A DNA stretch of 64,000 nucleotides from the NCBI RefSeq assembly GCF_011039085.1, contig NZ_JAAKEI010000006.1, positions 45,767 through 109,766 on the forward strand, given 5' to 3'. Each line of letters starts with the position of its first letter. Within the stretch, counting starts at the first letter, position 1. The notes under the pieces are model-generated. The model was given only the letters and a program-made list of their open reading frames with translations. It was not told the DNA's origin and did not search any database. The position numbers and the translations under genes were made by a program. The stretch is from Desulfovibrio sp. ZJ369 (GTDB lineage Bacteria; Desulfobacterota; Desulfovibrionia; Desulfovibrionales; Desulfovibrionaceae). Shown here piece after piece: positions 63,875 to 64,000 of the stretch.

Positions 63875-64000
63875 ATGGAAGCAAAGCCCGACTGCCCCAA
63901 GTGCCATGCCAGCACGGTATATCGAAGCGGAAAGATTCTGGGAAAACAACGGTATCGCTGCAAGAATTGTGGATTTCAATTTACTCGCACCACTCCACGG
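63875..64000 (+). CDS. IS1-like transposase zinc-ribbon protein (InsA type), 3' partial
   Basis: The frame starts at ATG 63875 (AAAAGGAGAAACAC upstream) and runs off the window after 42 codons. It reads MEAKPDCPKCHASTVYRSGK, then KQRYRCKNCGFQFTR, a zinc-ribbon with CPKC and CKNC spaced as in the N-terminal half of IS1-family InsA (pattern C-P-x-C..G-K-x-x-G-K-Q-R-Y-R-C-x-x-C-G-x-x-F). In IS1 a frameshift joins InsA and InsB to make transposase; that part lies outside. The IS left end was not defined; it is probably within 63800-63870, next to the TAGAGC repeat. Confidence 0.75.
   Translation, partial: MEAKPDCPKCHASTVYRSGKILGKQRYRCKNCGFQFTRTTPR

Overview
The window looks like the chromosome of a sulfate-reducing (or closely related) member of the Desulfovibrionaceae. 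The evidence is a periplasmic Tat-exported [NiFe] hydrogenase with a b-type cytochrome, an HdrD-like iron-sulfur protein paired with a NarI-like membrane cytochrome (the DsrMK/Hmc/Tmc type of complex typical of sulfate reducers), Desulfovibrio-like ribosomal and RNA polymerase proteins, moderately high GC, and a large autotransporter of the kind seen in gut Desulfovibrio. Genus and species cannot be fixed from sequence alone.

Layout. 1-12.7 kb is accessory DNA. It holds a tyrosine integrase cut by the window edge, a 2034-residue autotransporter, a lipoprotein/DUF3467/HTH trio bracketed by a diverged pair of two-hairpin repeats, a decayed IncP-like mobilisation region (relaxase and TraJ/MobC-like remnants, an oriT-like palindrome, a TraK-like gene, a truncated TraL/ParA-like gene), and an intact P4-type integrase. 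12.7-17.1 kb is the hydrogenase operon hyaA-B-C-D (minus strand), followed by a secreted DUF305 protein. 18.3-20.8 kb is the two-gene membrane electron-transfer module. 21.4-36.4 kb is the transcription/translation core, all on the minus strand: tRNA-Thr, tRNA-Tyr, tRNA-Gly, tuf, rpmG, tRNA-Trp, secE, nusG, rplK, rplA, rplJ, rplL, then after a terminator and a 1.07-kb spacer rpoB and rpoC. 36.5-48.1 kb is a long minus-strand housekeeping run: comEB-like dCMP deaminase, ribD, ribE, ribH, nusB, leuS, holA, radC, lon, prmC. 48.1-50 kb is rich in repeats around a yccF gene. 50-64 kb holds purM, a Pro-rich secreted protein, a radical SAM enzyme with a cobalamin adenosyltransferase, truA, motE-like and fliJ genes, argF with an ArgA-like acetyltransferase, a collapsed EAL-domain remnant, a histidine acid phosphatase, an FMN-dependent dehydrogenase, tRNA-Arg, folC and the start of an IS1-like transposase.

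The most striking unexplained structure is a family of intergenic palindromes beginning TAGAGC, with more than 16 loci in 64 kb. They are modular: some are single hairpins, and two loci carry a nearly identical 141-bp multi-hairpin element in opposite orientation. Several hairpins keep their loop or flanks while both stem arms differ together. At six genes (hyaD, radC, leuS, ribE, purM and the phosphatase) the first three bases of the element are the TAG stop codon of the adjacent gene. A second candidate is the relic RP4-like Tra1 core at 9.6-11.1 kb, whose gene order around a putative oriT is still readable.
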